A stretch of 64,000 nucleotides of DNA, taken from assembly GCA_028554745.1 (NCBI GenBank), contig JAQOTN010000006.1:434001-498000 (forward strand). The letters run 5' to 3'. The notes beneath the pieces were generated by a model, which was not told the DNA's origin, did no database searches, and was given only the letters and a program-made list of their open reading frames with translations. Of this stretch, positions 1-12,887 are shown piece after piece. Positions within the stretch are counted from its first letter, which is position 1. The number at the start of each line of letters is the position of its first letter. Origin of the DNA: Blastocrithidia nonstop (taxonomy: Eukaryota; Euglenozoa; Kinetoplastea; Trypanosomatida; Trypanosomatidae). The position numbers were made by a program, and so were the translations under genes.

Positions 1-221
1 AAACAAAATATTTGATAAAACCGTGTGCGCATTGCACAAATAGGAAATACAAAAAAAACTTAAAGCATAATATTTTCTTAATCATGTAAATATAAAAGTT
101 TGTTTTTACTGTAACAGCATACATGCGCGCACAGTTATCGCATATATGTGTACTCACTATCTATAACACGATAAAGAACAAAATACTTTTCTTTAAAAAA
201 ATATAAAATTTTGTTTCGTGT

Positions 222-3200
222 TTACGCCAATAACGACAATAGCGTGTCTAGTGCTTTTAAGTAACCTACGTCATAGGCAAAACTAGCCTATGGGTCGTTG
301 TCTTGCACCAACTCATCTTTTTCGTACGTGTATGCAAAGTCAACCATCACAATTCGTCCTGTTTTCAGCGGGTCGTCAGCATCATATACAAATAACAACG
401 ATGATGTGTAGAAGCGAAAGATAGTTTGCTTGCTGAACACCACCCGTAAATTTTCGACTTGTTTGCGAAACATGTGCTACATTTGCCTGTTCTACTGCAA
501 AAACGTGTATAGTTACTTTTTCAGCTAAGTAAGTGTCATGCATCTACATTCCAGCTTGCTCTTCTTGTCATAGGTTTGTGTCTGTTCGTTTCACCTGCGA
601 TACCCCGCAAGACGAATGCCGTACTTTGCAGATGTAGACTGAAGTGATTTCTTCTCTTTGCTCTTCTTCTTTGTTGCGGTTGGGTGTAGGCCATACTGTC
701 TACTACCCATCTTCATGTCCAGCACACATGGATGTGCAAAATGATAGCACACATCTTACATTGCAATCATCTCACAATATGGATCATTCAACTTTTTGTT
801 AGTACTACTCACACCTTTTTTTCTTGTACTTTGTGGTATGCTTGAGATAGAAAACCGAAAGCGAAGAGGAGTCTTTTTGCGCCTTGTCGCACGCAGCGCA
901 CTACTTTTTCTGCTGCTGTTGTTGCTCCTTGTACTACCGTTATTGTTATTAATGCTAGCATTTTTATCATTATAAGTTTTTGTAGTATTACTTTTCCCCA
1001 TTTCATACTATGTTTGGTAAATGTCTACTTATGGTAAAGATGCAGTTTGCGTCTAAGTAGTGTTTGCATTATTTAGGTCTGCATTGTGTGTATCAACAGC
1101 ATCATTTTCACCACTTTTACTATTATGTTACGGAGTGGTACTTGCACTTTTACTACCTTGTTCATTAGATTTACTTTTTATTTTTGATGCCGCTGCTTGC
1201 TACGCACGTTACTCAATATCCTTAGAGTCTACCGACCAGCCATTAAGACACACACGTGGAACGCCTAACTAGGTGATCGTACTCAGGCGAACTTTACGTA
1301 TTTCAAAGTAGCGTGGAACAAATGGGGCTAATCAGTGCAACGCACGAGCCTTCTACACTTATGCGGCAGTTGGTCGTGCTGACACCGATGAGTATGTCGT
1401 GATGACAGATGCACACTCATCTTGTGGTGCGTTGCTACCTCGACTATCAGCAAGAGCCTTCCACTCTTCATTGTCTTTAGTTTTAATGCTATCGTTACTA
1501 AGATTGATTTTGGTGGTATTGTCTTCTTGACTTTTGCCTTTGCTGGTATTATTGGTGTCTTGGCAACTACACATTGACCTATTAGACTTATTGTTCAATC
1601 CATCACTATCACTTCCTTGTAGTGGACTTTCTTTATATTGTGCATGGCCTGCGTCAGTTGTGCTCGGTGATGCAATTTGCACATCAAACATGGCAGCCTT
1701 GTGTGAATTCATCGATGGACTTCGCATAGCCTGAGGCAGCGTCGTGGTAGGAGAACGAAAACCCATTGCCCTGCTACTAAGGTTTGTGTTGCTGGTGATG
1801 TTGCTTGCAAAGGAGCCGTTATTCATCACCTGACGCTGTACCTCATAGGTAGTCTCATAATGACCATCATCAATACCGTTATTCTGCTGTCAGGTACGAA
1901 TGAACGAGGACGTTGTGCTACTTTCGTTTACGTTCATGTTATTATGCTCTTCGCGACATAACGCGTTAGTACTGGAGTGGGTGCTGAGATGGCCACAACC
2001 ACACACCGCACTACTGCTACGATCAAATTATTTTTTACTATCAATTTGTCCGAGTACGTTAAAGTCGGTAGGGGTGGAACTGAGAAACTCAATCGGCTCC
2101 ACGTTACCGTTACCGTTACCACTGTTGATTGCACCAATATCACTCAACGTACTTTCTCTGTTTTACTCATTACCTTGGTACTCATGTGCCATTATGGTTC
2201 ATCAAAGTGTGGCAGCAATTTTTTTCTAACGTCGTTGTTTCATTAATTACGCACTATCTTTAATGTTATCTTTTACACTTTACCGTGCTAATACATTGTC
2301 CCCACTCTACCCGAGTGTACTATTGTCGTACAAACTCACACTGTTGAAGCTGCCATTGGCCACACTCTGTCCACTTCCACATTTGTTGAGTTCATCAAGA
2401 GAGACATTACTTGCTCGTACACCCGACGCAGTTTTCACGAGTACAGAAGTTAATTTTCTTTTTGCATCTTCTCCATTATCTTCTTCCCTTTCTTCTCCGA
2501 CTAGACTAATATCACTATTGTTTCGACTCTCTTGTTACGTGCGTATTGAGGTTGTTAGTAGTTAATTATCTTGTTAGCACTTTTTTAGTTATTTCTACTA
2601 TGTTGTACATGAACAGCTTTGTGCTACAGCTTTTTTAGTGCAACTAGCACACTCTGCAACATCATTACTAGTGATACTATTTTTGTTACAAATACTACTA
2701 TTACTACGATGGGGCTATTAATTTTTTTCTTTACTGTTACACACACTAGCATCATCACCATGATTAGTTTTGTTGTTATCTTTATTCATTTAATATTACT
2801 CATGATGCTGCTAATGTAAACGTTATTTCTGCCGGTGTTCACGCTAAATATACATGTTAAACGATTGCTACAGTGCATCAGGCACTCCTTTTTGCAAGTA
2901 CTGGTGAATAACAGAAGACGCATGTGCGATTGCACGTTACACAAGTTCTTATTGATAACTTTTTATGAGTTAATAAAAACGTTATTACCGTTTAGAGCAA
3001 GATTGCTTCATAAATATTCGACCTTCTGTCAAGGAGAGGTGATGACCTCCGATGCTAGCCGCGTTTGGTAGTTACACCCGGCCATCACAGACTGGCACGT
3101 TGGCTAATGTTAACTATGGCGATGGTTCAACGACATCATTGTTGTTAATTACAGGTGAGTCAAACTCTGAATTCATGCGTTGCTCATAACACCACTAATG

Positions 3201-3497
3201 TTAGTTAAGTGTGTTATCTTTTTGCTATTATTATGTGTGCTACAATTACTGCTGCATTATTCTCTACTATTACATTTAAGTTTACTACTATTACTATTTA
3301 TTAGATTAGGTTGCAACTTTACACTTCTAAATTTTTGTCAGTGTATCGTTAGTAACAGCTATTCTATTACAATTATTATCAACAACGTCATCAACATTAT
3401 TACTATTATTATTAATATCAGAACGAATGCAAAATGCTGCATTACACACAGCAGTTGCTGTAGCATTGAAATTTTCTGTAGATGGTGCGATCTACAT
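222..3497 (-). CDS. IP6K-like inositol polyphosphate kinase, large paralogue
   Basis: Inositol polyphosphate kinase (IPK/IP6K family), which makes inositol pyrophosphates from ATP and InsP6. Read with UGA=Trp and UAR=Glu the frame is continuous for 1091 aa. Seen: a GGHH element at residues 150-153 followed by a Lys and REERFYE, the N-lobe pattern of IP6Ks; the family signature PCVLDMKMGSRQYG with Asp927; SSLLFVYD and VDFAYTY near the C-terminus, matching the SSLL and IDFA motifs. Between lobes are long Asn/Ser/Glu-rich insertions, including five consecutive stop codons read as Glu at codons 68-72. The start is the ATG after the AT-rich leader; the terminal UAA is followed by AT-rich DNA. A shorter paralogue lies at 6334-7845 and shares a 219-bp nearly identical patch. 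Larger than usual because of low-complexity inserts. Family certain, substrate inferred. Confidence 0.85.
556..774 (-). repeat. 219-bp intragenic repeat, copy A
   Basis: Coding for the catalytic core of the large IP6K paralogue. Aligned by eye with 6701-6919, it differs at only two bases, one silent and one His/Gln change, while flanking coding sequence is clearly diverged. Confidence 0.95.
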
Positions 3498-3609
3498 TCG
3501 CTCTCTTACAGCACTATCTTATTTTCGTAATCAATATATTAATTTATTTTTTTAACAAATCAACAAAATAGATTAAATATAATGTGATAATGTGACTTGG
3601 TACACCTAT

Positions 3610-3664
<55 letters not shown>

Positions 3665-4287
3665 GTATTTCAGACTATGTATAGTAGTAACAAGTAATTA
3701 ATAAAAAAAAGAAAAATTAATAGTTAAGACTGAAATAATTATCAGGAAAAAGTCAAGCAAGACAATCAATACACTTATAAAAGAAAAGTTTATTATACTT
3801 AAATAAGAACTGATATTAGTATAAACAATAAGATTGTAGCTTTTAACATATAATATGTAAATAATTTTTTTTCACATATTTAATATCATAAACACAAATC
3901 TAAACATTTGTCGAGGTATAATAAATAATTTACAAGTATATCAGTATTTATTACGACAGAAGAAAAATATAGAGAAAAAAGAACGTGATAAATGTGTATG
4001 TGTCTAAGAATAATGATAATAATAATGTACATATGTAGATCAAAAGTATGCACAAACTATTCTGTTTTGACAGATGTATGTATGTTTGTCAAAGAATGCA
4101 CGTGTAAACTATTTACATGAAATTATGTGTTTTTTGTGTGTGAGTAAATTAAATATAAAAAAAAAATCACAGCATGTGATATACAACATTATGTTGCAAA
4201 AAAAATATAATTATTAATGTTCAATAAGAAAATAGTGTGTATATGTAAATTTCTAGTAATTAACCTTGATTTCAATAATCTTTTTTC
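3498..4287. other. AT-rich intergenic spacer
   Basis: Spacer between the large IP6K gene and the unknown gene. It holds an (AT)n tract and adjoining GTAT repeats at 3613-3668; no gene or RNA recognised. Confidence 0.7.
3613..3668. repeat. (AT)n/(GTAT)n microsatellite
   Basis: About 20 AT dinucleotides followed by four GTAT units. Confidence 0.98.
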
Positions 4288-5607
4288 TTACGTTGATGAC
4301 CTTTATAACAATGTACATGGCCTACGCACTTGTCGCGATTTCATTGAACGCAGAGGGTGATGCTGCAAAAAATAATCGCGAAGCTATATCTCGCGTAACA
4401 GTGAAGAAAGCTACAATAATCGTTTTCGTTCCACTTCACTGTAATTTAACTTATCAGCGGCATTTGTAAGTGAATTTTTGAGATTTTCACTGAGTTCATA
4501 ACCAGTTTTACAATTCGACTGCTAAACATCTGAAGTTGCTGACACTTGACTAGAACATGACAGTTTTATTTTCTGGAGATTAGCACAATGTGCCAAGCAT
4601 GTTTTGGCGTTCATATTGTTCTCATTATTATTGCCCACAGGTTAACTTTGATACTACTGAAGTAATTATTATTGCACATATTATTATTATATTTCCTTAT
4701 CAATGGATTAAATTGGTTGTTGACACATTTTTGGCATTTATTCTGTAATATTCTATTTGCACTATTATTTCACAGTTTGACTTTCACTTGTGCTCTAAAC
4801 CGTCTTTGCTGATGCCTATTTCCATGCTTATTTTTTTTACTTATTCAAAACTTGATTCTCATTAGTGCTTTACTTTTACTTGCTCAACAATTATTTTATT
4901 TTGAACTTTTGCTCACTTTTAGTAGGGTGAGTATGGCACATTTACTGCTTTAACCGTAACTACTGGGTAACAAAGCGTCACCCATTTGATGACACCAGCC
5001 GTCGCTACGATGATGCTGGACGTAGCATTGTCACGGCTGACAGTGGTCGTGTTCTCACACTGTTTCGCTGAATTTGATTAGATGCAGGCTAATGAAGCGA
5101 TTGCGATAGTTATTACTTATCAGCAAGTAACTCATTGCATGATGTGCACACATGCTGTTGTTGTTGTTGTTGTTGAAATTTTTACTTATAGCTACGAGTA
5201 TATTTACAAAAAGATAAGTGTTTTCTTGCATTGACTCAGTCACCGTAAACTTTACAATTATCATCGCCTATTCGTCGTGCTGCAGCTTTCATGTGCGACG
5301 AAGTTTGGTCAAACACGTTTGTCATGGTGACAAACTCGCCAGCCGCGCATCTTGAGAGATGATTATCAAAGGGCATAGTTGTTAATTTACCTTTATTTTC
5401 ACAATTTAAATCTTTATTCACATTATACTATCTACTTTTACTCTTATTGTTCATTTTTTTCCTCGAATTATACTTACATGAATGTGAAGATAGTAACTAT
5501 GATGAGGATGAGGATGATCTTGTTCTTGTTGTTGGTGATGGTAAAGATGTTGACTGAGTACGTTGCAATAAATAGTTATTACAATGATGTGGGGAGATGG
5601 TCAGCAT
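4288..5607 (-). CDS. hypothetical protein, Glu/Lys-rich, about 439 aa
   Basis: I do not recognise this gene. A continuous minus-strand frame of 440 codons lies between the two IP6K paralogues. The N-terminal part (about residues 75-150) looks globular and contains FVTMTNVFDQTSSHMKAAAR, a Gln run and a Cys pair. The middle is very rich in Glu and Lys, many Glu being written UAA or UAG, and the C-terminal part is Arg/Leu-rich. The start is an ATG just after a pyrimidine-rich stretch and AG, a plausible trans-splice site. The stop is uncertain: in-frame UAA codons lie at 4303-4305, 4288-4290 and 4189-4191. The UAA density is higher than in its neighbours, so part of the middle could be over-read. 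Confidence 0.55.
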
Positions 5608-6333
5608 TCGTGTCGATCATGCAGCTCACGCGTCCGTCACTTTATCTATATTAGCAAAGAAAGATCTATTCACAACTTACTTGACAATACTTTGTAAGTA
5701 TAAGTGCAATCTTTATTTTTTTTTTCTAATTATTTATACTAATTCTTCAGTCTGTGCTCGCATACAAAAAAGTAATGGGAAAAAAAAACATTAAAAAAAA
5801 AACAAACTATGTTAAAATATTATCATTACATCAACAAACATGATAAGTGTAACATATAACAGTAATATATAGACTTTAACGTTTTTTGCATAATTGCATT
5901 TGCGCTATGCACTACTGATTTCTATTTTTCAATGTTCATTAACATACAAAAAAAAATAGTTTAATAAAATAAGATTATACTGCCTTTGTGCTAAATTCGT
6001 AAATTACAATAAATAATTATTATCATGAAAACAGATGTTACTGTGATATATAGATACAGAAATTATGTAAAATGACTGACATAATATTTTTTAATTAAAT
6101 TTAAAGTTTTACGACAATATTATTACCTCTCGAATAATAATAGAGTATTTTATACGTGTGAAATAAAATCAAAGTAAAAATAAAATGTGTATACCAAAAG
6201 AAATTAATATCATACAAGTAAACGTTTTTTTTCTTTAAGATTTACATACATGTTACTTTAACAGTGTAAAAAGTATAACTGTCTAACGTAATCACAAAAA
6301 ATTTTGTTTTTACAAAACGTATAACACCCTTGC
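5608..6333. other. AT-rich intergenic spacer
   Basis: Contains homopolymer A and T tracts and a pyrimidine-rich stretch with AG (minus strand) just upstream of the next start; nothing else recognised. Confidence 0.65.
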
Positions 6334-7845
6334 TTACCTTGGTAGCAAAGAAAGAAGAGACTGCAACGCATGAATGTAATGATCGTCGTGCGTGTATTTT
6401 CCATCCTCGTCATTAACACATTGCAACTCATCGTTTGTGTAGGTATAGGCAAAATCAATCATAACAATGCGTGCACTTTGTACAGGGTTATATGCATCAT
6501 ATACAAATAACAACGATGATGTGTAGCACTTGAACAGTGTTTGCTCTTGAAAAACACGTAACAGTTCTTGTAAAAGTGAGATAAATTTGTTGCGAAGCAG
6601 CAGATTCACAGTTTCGCACTCCACATTGCTGTCGTACACAGAAAGAAACTCAACAAGAGCTGACTTTAGTCCATTGATGTCAAGAAGAAACAAATCTTTT
6701 TTGCTCTTCTTGTCATAGGTTTGTGTCTGTTCGTTTCACCTGCGATACCCGGCAAGACGAATGCCGTACTTTGCAGATGTAGACTGAAGTGATTTCTTCT
6801 CTTTGCTCTTCTTCTTTGTTGCGGTTGGTTGTAGGCCATACTGTCTACTACCCATCTTCATGTCCAGCACACATGGATGTGCAAAATGATAGCACACATC
6901 TTACATTGCAATCATCTCAACATATGGCACCGTATTTTGTGTGATGGCATTGCGCATAGCCTTTGTAATCAATGATGGAAGTAAATGATTTTGCTTCAAC
7001 TTTTGTAAACTTTCTGATTAGCTTGTATTACATGCGTTGCATGCACAATCACTCGTCTCCATGTCACAATCTGTTACATTCAGTTTATCAGCATAGCCCT
7101 CTATTTCTTTGTTCATTTCGCGCAAGTGAAGATGAAATTGCTCAATTGTTTGGTGCACTGTATCATGAATGGCATCGCTCGTAACGACTTCTTCACACGA
7201 TGCAACTTGACGAGCACCATAGTAACGTGGCAGAAAAGGACGAAAAAGTTATTTGACATGCTTATACATGTCAATCATGGTGTCTTCAACACGTGCCTTT
7301 GACTGAGTTGCGTTGCACTGAACGTTACTTATACACTGCACATCTTTTACACACATTTTATTATCGTTGTCATTACTGCTGAATTGTTCAGAGTTCATGG
7401 CGCGTTCGTCAAAAATGAAGTCGTAGAAACAACGCTCTCGAAGAGACATGCTGGCCTTTCATATGACGCCATCCACAGAAAGTATTAAGTGATGCCCACA
7501 AACTGCATGGGAGTAGATATTCGCAACAAATACTTCTCCATTTACAAGGCGCAGTAAAACTGATAACGTGTCTTTATGGTCGGTAGAAATAATATTATCT
7601 GTATTGTCAATGTAACCTTTCAAACTTTGCAGAGTACGTACAAACGATTGCATTCCAGCTTTACCGTCTTTGGTAATATAAAGTGCAACTTTGTTATTTG
7701 CTCTGAAAGCGTGTACAACTTTGTCAATTTACACTGAAAAATCGCACATATTATATCGTAAAAGTTCCGTTATAACGTTGTATGTGCTTAAGTTAATGTC
7801 TGCAGCAAACGAACGCTTCTACATGTGACCAATTTCGAGCATCAT
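6334..7845 (-). CDS. inositol hexakisphosphate kinase-like protein (IP6K)
   Basis: IPK/IP6K family kinase of 503 aa, the usual size of an IP6K; predicted to phosphorylate InsP6 using ATP. Seen in order: VCGHHLILSVDGVIWKASMS with Trp129 written UGA, then RERCFYDF (N-lobe); FRPFLPRYYGA; the signature PCVLDMKMGSRQYG with Asp328 and Lys330; STSAKYGIRLAGYRRW; SSLLFVYD; and MIDFAYTY with the metal-binding Asp near the C-terminus. The start is a double ATG at the end of an AT-rich leader. The chosen stop is the first UAA after LSLLPR; another in-frame UAA follows 27 bases on. It lies upstream, in transcription order, of an unknown gene and then the larger IP6K paralogue, with which it shares positions 6701-6919 almost exactly. 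Confidence 0.92.
6701..6919 (-). repeat. 219-bp intragenic repeat, copy B
   Basis: Same segment in the shorter IP6K paralogue. Homology ends abruptly on both sides, suggesting a gene-conversion tract rather than uniform conservation. Confidence 0.95.
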
Positions 7846-10103
7846 TCAAGTAAAACGCTTTTTTTCCACACAATTTGTTTTTATTTGCACAATGTCGGAT
7901 AGTCAGAGACAAATAAAGTTCACAGGATCAGATAAATAAGAAGGAAGCGAATAAAACAAATTAAAAATAGTATATTACTAATATTGTAGTACACCAATCA
8001 ATTAACGAAAATTTGTATACAAAATTACAATTATGAATAAGCAAATTAATTATAATTATTTTACTTCCTGTTATATCTGAAAAATTTCAAGTTTTCCAAG
8101 CAAAAAAAAAACCGTGTAAATATTATACAATATAACGCCTGTATTTTCCTTCTAAAATCAAAAAAAAAATAGCGAAGCCTGTAAAGAGGGTAATAATATT
8201 ACTACTAAAAAATTAATTTATGTTAAATAAAATATATGTATAAACTGATGCTTATTGTGTTTGCATTTAAGTCACAGAATATTTTGCTTTCTGCTATTAT
8301 ATTATTTAAAAAAAACTTTGACCTATAAACAAGACAAATATATACACTCTACTAAATCTTTTTAAGATAATTTTTATACTATATTCAACGGAATAATAGT
8401 CTTTATTGGTTATTTACTGATATTTTAGCAAAACTTGTAACTAACTGCTCGAAACAAAAAGGAGAACTAATTTTATTACAATCTCAAAAGCTTATTGTCT
8501 AACATAGATACTAAAGATTATGTTTTAGATATGCTCTTAAATGAACTAAATTTAGTTCTTTCTCTTAGACAGTGGAAAGCTAAATAATAAAATTTTATTA
8601 AACTTATATGTTATTATGTATAATTGGTGTGAAAGCAGATGATCTAGGTAAATTATGTAGAAAAGGAGGAGATTTGTCGTAAAGTATGGTAAGCAATGAT
8701 TATAAATACAGAAATTGTTTTTAGAAAAATGTTCTGTGAAGAAAGCGGTAGGTCAGTTGCTAGTAAATATAACTCATCATTACTATAGATTGTTAACATT
8801 ACTCTTTGTAAAGAAACAATTTTAATTAGTGAATAAGACAATAATATATTATTGTTAGTCTAAGCAACATTGATACATATTGCTTTTTGTCTTTGTGAGC
8901 ACAGAAAGTACAACATGTAATAGATTATTTAACGAAATCGTTGCACCTTTTATCACATGAAAAAATCACCGCAAAGACGGTCATATCTCACACTCAGAAA
9001 AGAGAAATATATTAACATGAATGCTCTAGTTAATGTGAATAGTAAATGCTAAGTTTCGCAAATATACAACAAAATAAAACGTGTGAAAAAAAATGCAATG
9101 TAATATTATAAATAGTGATGAAACACTCTTTACTGTATGCATAGGATGTATCTATCAGAATTGCAATTTACTAGCATTTAACAAATTCGATTTAATGTTT
9201 TAATAAAAGAATAAAATTAATGTCAATACGTAATAATTCGCAGGTAGTGACAGTTGTGAGAGAAGAATGAGTGCATTTCAAAAAAATCTACATGCTGATA
9301 TTTTCCTTTAGATAAGTTAACATTGAAAAAAGAGAATAAATTATATTTGAGTCAACACTGACAAAAATTACCAACGAATAGGTAAGATTGACAATATATA
9401 AAAAAATTATATATATAATTGTGTATGTATAATTTATTAGTATTGGACCTACTTTGATCTTTTTGTTTCTCGTTAACAAAAAAAAAGTGCTAACAAAATA
9501 TGATTTGAATGTGAATTGTACTAATAACTATAGATAGTTTAATGTGCATCAATATAGTGTCGGTGTTTCTAACTTTTTAGATTGATAAACACTGAATGAG
9601 GACAATATATAGTAATAGCAGTAACTAACGTGCCTTAATATTAATGTTTGTGATAGCAAAAATGTCTGATTTGGAATAATAATGTTTTTTCCGTTTTTTT
9701 CACACAAAGTATTTGATTGTTAAGTTCACACTGAATACAAAATTGATGTTAATTTACGCAATTGCACATTTATAAGTGACGGTGTTGTTGGCTGGCAATA
9801 TAAATAAGAAAAATATAGCAGAACTATAAAAAAATTAAGCAAGTTTTATGTGAATGTGTTTGAGCAAATAAGAAAACTTGACACCGATAAAGTATTACAT
9901 TTTTTTTAGATGATGAGAAAATATGTAAGAAATATTAAAAGATATTATAAGTGAATATACAAATGAATTAGTTGTTATTGATAATATAGTGTACAATAAA
10001 ATATGAATGTCAACGATGCACGAGTAAGTTTGACAACTTGACATAGTTAATCTTTGTAAATCTGACTTTTGCCAGTTATAAACGATGTTCTACAAATTAA
10101 ATT
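7846..10103. other. longest intergenic spacer (2.26 kb)
   Basis: AT-rich, with no supported gene. It contains a perfect 16-bp palindrome at 8543-8558 inside a looser inverted repeat (about 8495-8580). Readable frames exist on both strands, but they are dense in UAA and match nothing I know. Confidence 0.6.
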
Positions 10104-12887
10104 TTATTTGTTATCATCATTATTTTTTTGCTACTTCTCATATTTGCCATCGTAATTGTGTGCTTCTTCACCTACTTGATTTGCGTGTTCTGATAACGTA
10201 GATGACGGAGTACTTTCGAATGAATTATTGATGATATTAGCATTAACATCATGATAATGGGCACGTTGTCGGTGAGGTGTACTTTGGTGATCACAACATT
10301 CATTCATATCATTTATATTTGGTGTATTAATACTACGAGGAGAGTAATTGGCTATGTCTGATTCTGACTACGTACTTCTTGCTTAGTGGCTATCAATGAT
10401 TTTATTTGTATTACTTGTATTGTTAGCAATGTAATCAATATTGTAATTGTTAGACTAGTGTGCACTCTTTTGCTATAATCTATGTAACTTTATTTTATTT
10501 GTAATATCTCCTAAATATTTCACTTTTTTAACTGGTGAAACATGATTGCTATCAACAAAAATATTTCTCATCTCGTTTGTTGGTCGGTTGGAAGTTGTCT
10601 ACAAAACATATTACTTCTTTCTATCGATATTACAGTAATCTTTAGCATCATTTGTTGGTATGCATGTATTAGAAACACTACTTATATTACTATTGTCATG
10701 TCTCATGTTGCTGAAATTGCTTCTAAGATTATTATCGTAATAAGCATCGTTCACGACACCATCACATAGGTCCATGGAATTTGTCATTTATACATCTGTA
10801 ACGTGCCCTCTTCACGATACAGGAACACGCTAATTACTAATTTTGAAGTCATATACTTTACTATCATTCCTATTACTAGTATTATTATTATTATTATTGT
10901 AACTGTTATATTCATCAGCATGACGTGGCCTTATGTAAACTGAGTTGTCATGACTATCATTGTTTTTGTTATTGTCATCATCATCATCATTGTTAGCATT
11001 ATATTTATAAGTATTTTGAGCATTAAACGCAACACTTCGATTGATGCTGAACACAGCACTACTGTTTACATTGTGCATATTTTCATCACTGTTGGTGTTT
11101 ACATCTGCATTGAGTGGCAGTATGCCGAGTAGTAAATCACCTCCGGTGTTATTCGCGCCATCATTGCCGTCGTCGTCCTCGTCGTGGTAAAAAACACCTT
11201 CATTAAGCACCTACTACGGTTACGAAGTGGCACTTACCTCATCGTCATCTGTGGCACTCATATCACACTGTACAATAACACCTTGAAATCCATTACGGGC
11301 AAATATTCTACAATACACCCAGGAAAGTGCACTGCCTAGTACGATAAAACAGACAAAGGCGATGCCAATGGCTAGCGAGGTCATTGCCGAGATGACAGCC
11401 GCGAAAAGAGAAAATAACGCGGCAGAAACTAAGGACAGTGCTGCTACTCAGGTATTGCACGGTAAACTGTATGGCCGGGCCAGACGTGGGTACTGAATAC
11501 GTAACTTTACCAACGCCGCGTAAATGAGTAACATTCGAATACAATACAAACTCTGGCACAGTGCCACCACACTCGTAAAGTCTAATGAAACACTAAACAC
11601 CATGGTGACTATGGAGTTGCATATTATGGCTGGAATCGGGGTGCCTAATTTTGGGTGGTAGTACCCAACCAACCGTGAAATTTTTTTAGGAAACATGTGC
11701 ATCGTGCCCATCCCTGCCAACAGCCGACTCGTACAACACATTGAGGTGAGTGTAAATCCTAATCCACTGAGTATTGCACCACAGAAGAGTAAATACTTGA
11801 GTCATGCTCCAGCAATGACTTGTGCTACATCTGGTCAGTGGCCAGCCTGTCACTGAGAGTAGTCTTGGCCTATTCCCATCGCACTCACCCCGGCTAACAT
11901 GGGCAAGACATACGCTACATAGGTGGAAATCATCAACAGCATCATTGCCGATGGCAGAGCACGACGAGGATTGGCAATTTACTACACCACCGCCCCGGCA
12001 TTCTCAATATTGGCGTAATTTCAGCTAATAATACTAAAGAAATCTGCTCAGTTGACCTGCTTTACATCCACATACAACACCGCCTTGTTGAAGCCATGAC
12101 CAAAGAGCTGAATCACGGTAAGCAGCATAAATGGTGTAATGGTGATGGCACACAAGATGACCGATGACTTGCCCACAATCTACACCCCAACACAATTTAA
12201 CACACAACAAATGACAATCACACCAATCTTAACCCCAGCTATGCCGCCCTTATTGAGTGGAATGATGTTCTACACATACTATGCGGTGAGGTTAGGGTAG
12301 GTGGCGTTGCCTATAAAAGTGATAAAGATGGTCGCCATAATACACAAAAAGGACATAAACGGTGGGAACGCCGCATTGGTTCACATGAGTACCCCAGAGT
12401 TACTGGGCACCGCGGTGGAAAGCTACGCCACCGCTAACCCAGTAGGAAATGCTCAAATTCACGGCAACAGGACACACACAATGGTGGTGATCAGTGGTCC
12501 CGCGGAGCCGATGCCGTCCTCGAAGCCGTACCCACCACCAACACAATTGGCAAACAAAATGCCAAAGAGTGCCATGGAGTTGAGTGAGCCACGGTGTGCC
12601 ACTGCCTCACCGGCGCGTTTGACCCACTCTGGACGACGAATCACCTCCTTAGTGCGACGGAGCTGTGGGTGAAAAATGGGCTCAATACCCTTGTTTCCTC
12701 GACGTTGACTAGGCTGCGAATTGACAGCGTTATGAACATTACTACCACTATTATTGATAGTAGCAGCAGATGTAGTCATGGTGGTGGTGTTAGTAGCACT
12801 ACTAGTAGTAATAAAATTGTTGTTACTACTTCGTGTCGGCTTAGGTGAGGTAGCAGTGGCAACAATGTCGGCTACTTCACGTGCCAT
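10104..12887 (-). CDS. APC-family amino acid/polyamine permease with long Asn-rich tail
   Basis: Secondary transporter of the APC superfamily, closest by eye to plant PUT and trypanosomatid POT1-type polyamine/amino-acid permeases; plasma membrane expected. After about 100 low-complexity residues come roughly 11-12 hydrophobic segments (about residues 110-540). Family positions support the code: AVAELSTA with Glu155 as UAG, and SIISWNYANIENAG with Trp289 as UGA, followed by VEIANPRRALP. Trp is written UGA about ten times and UGG at least twice. The reading frame continues past UAA at 11220-11222 (codon 556) into about 370 residues rich in Asn, Asp and Ser, ending at UAA 10104-10106. If codon 556 were the true stop the protein would have a conventional C-terminus, so the tail is less certain than the core. 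The start ATG follows an AT-rich leader. Confidence 0.88.

Noticed and set aside
8248-8682. Plus-strand frame of about 144 codons (MLIVFAFKSQ..., with YWLFTDILAKLV) in the long spacer
   Set aside because: It looks protein-like, but about 6% of its codons are UAA, far above the supported genes; another frame over the same DNA looks equally plausible; it lies against the direction of all other genes and matches no family I know.
8653-9479. Short minus-strand frames in AT-rich spacer
   Set aside because: Composition is driven by AT content, with no motif and no homology; ORF length is uninformative when stops are reassigned.
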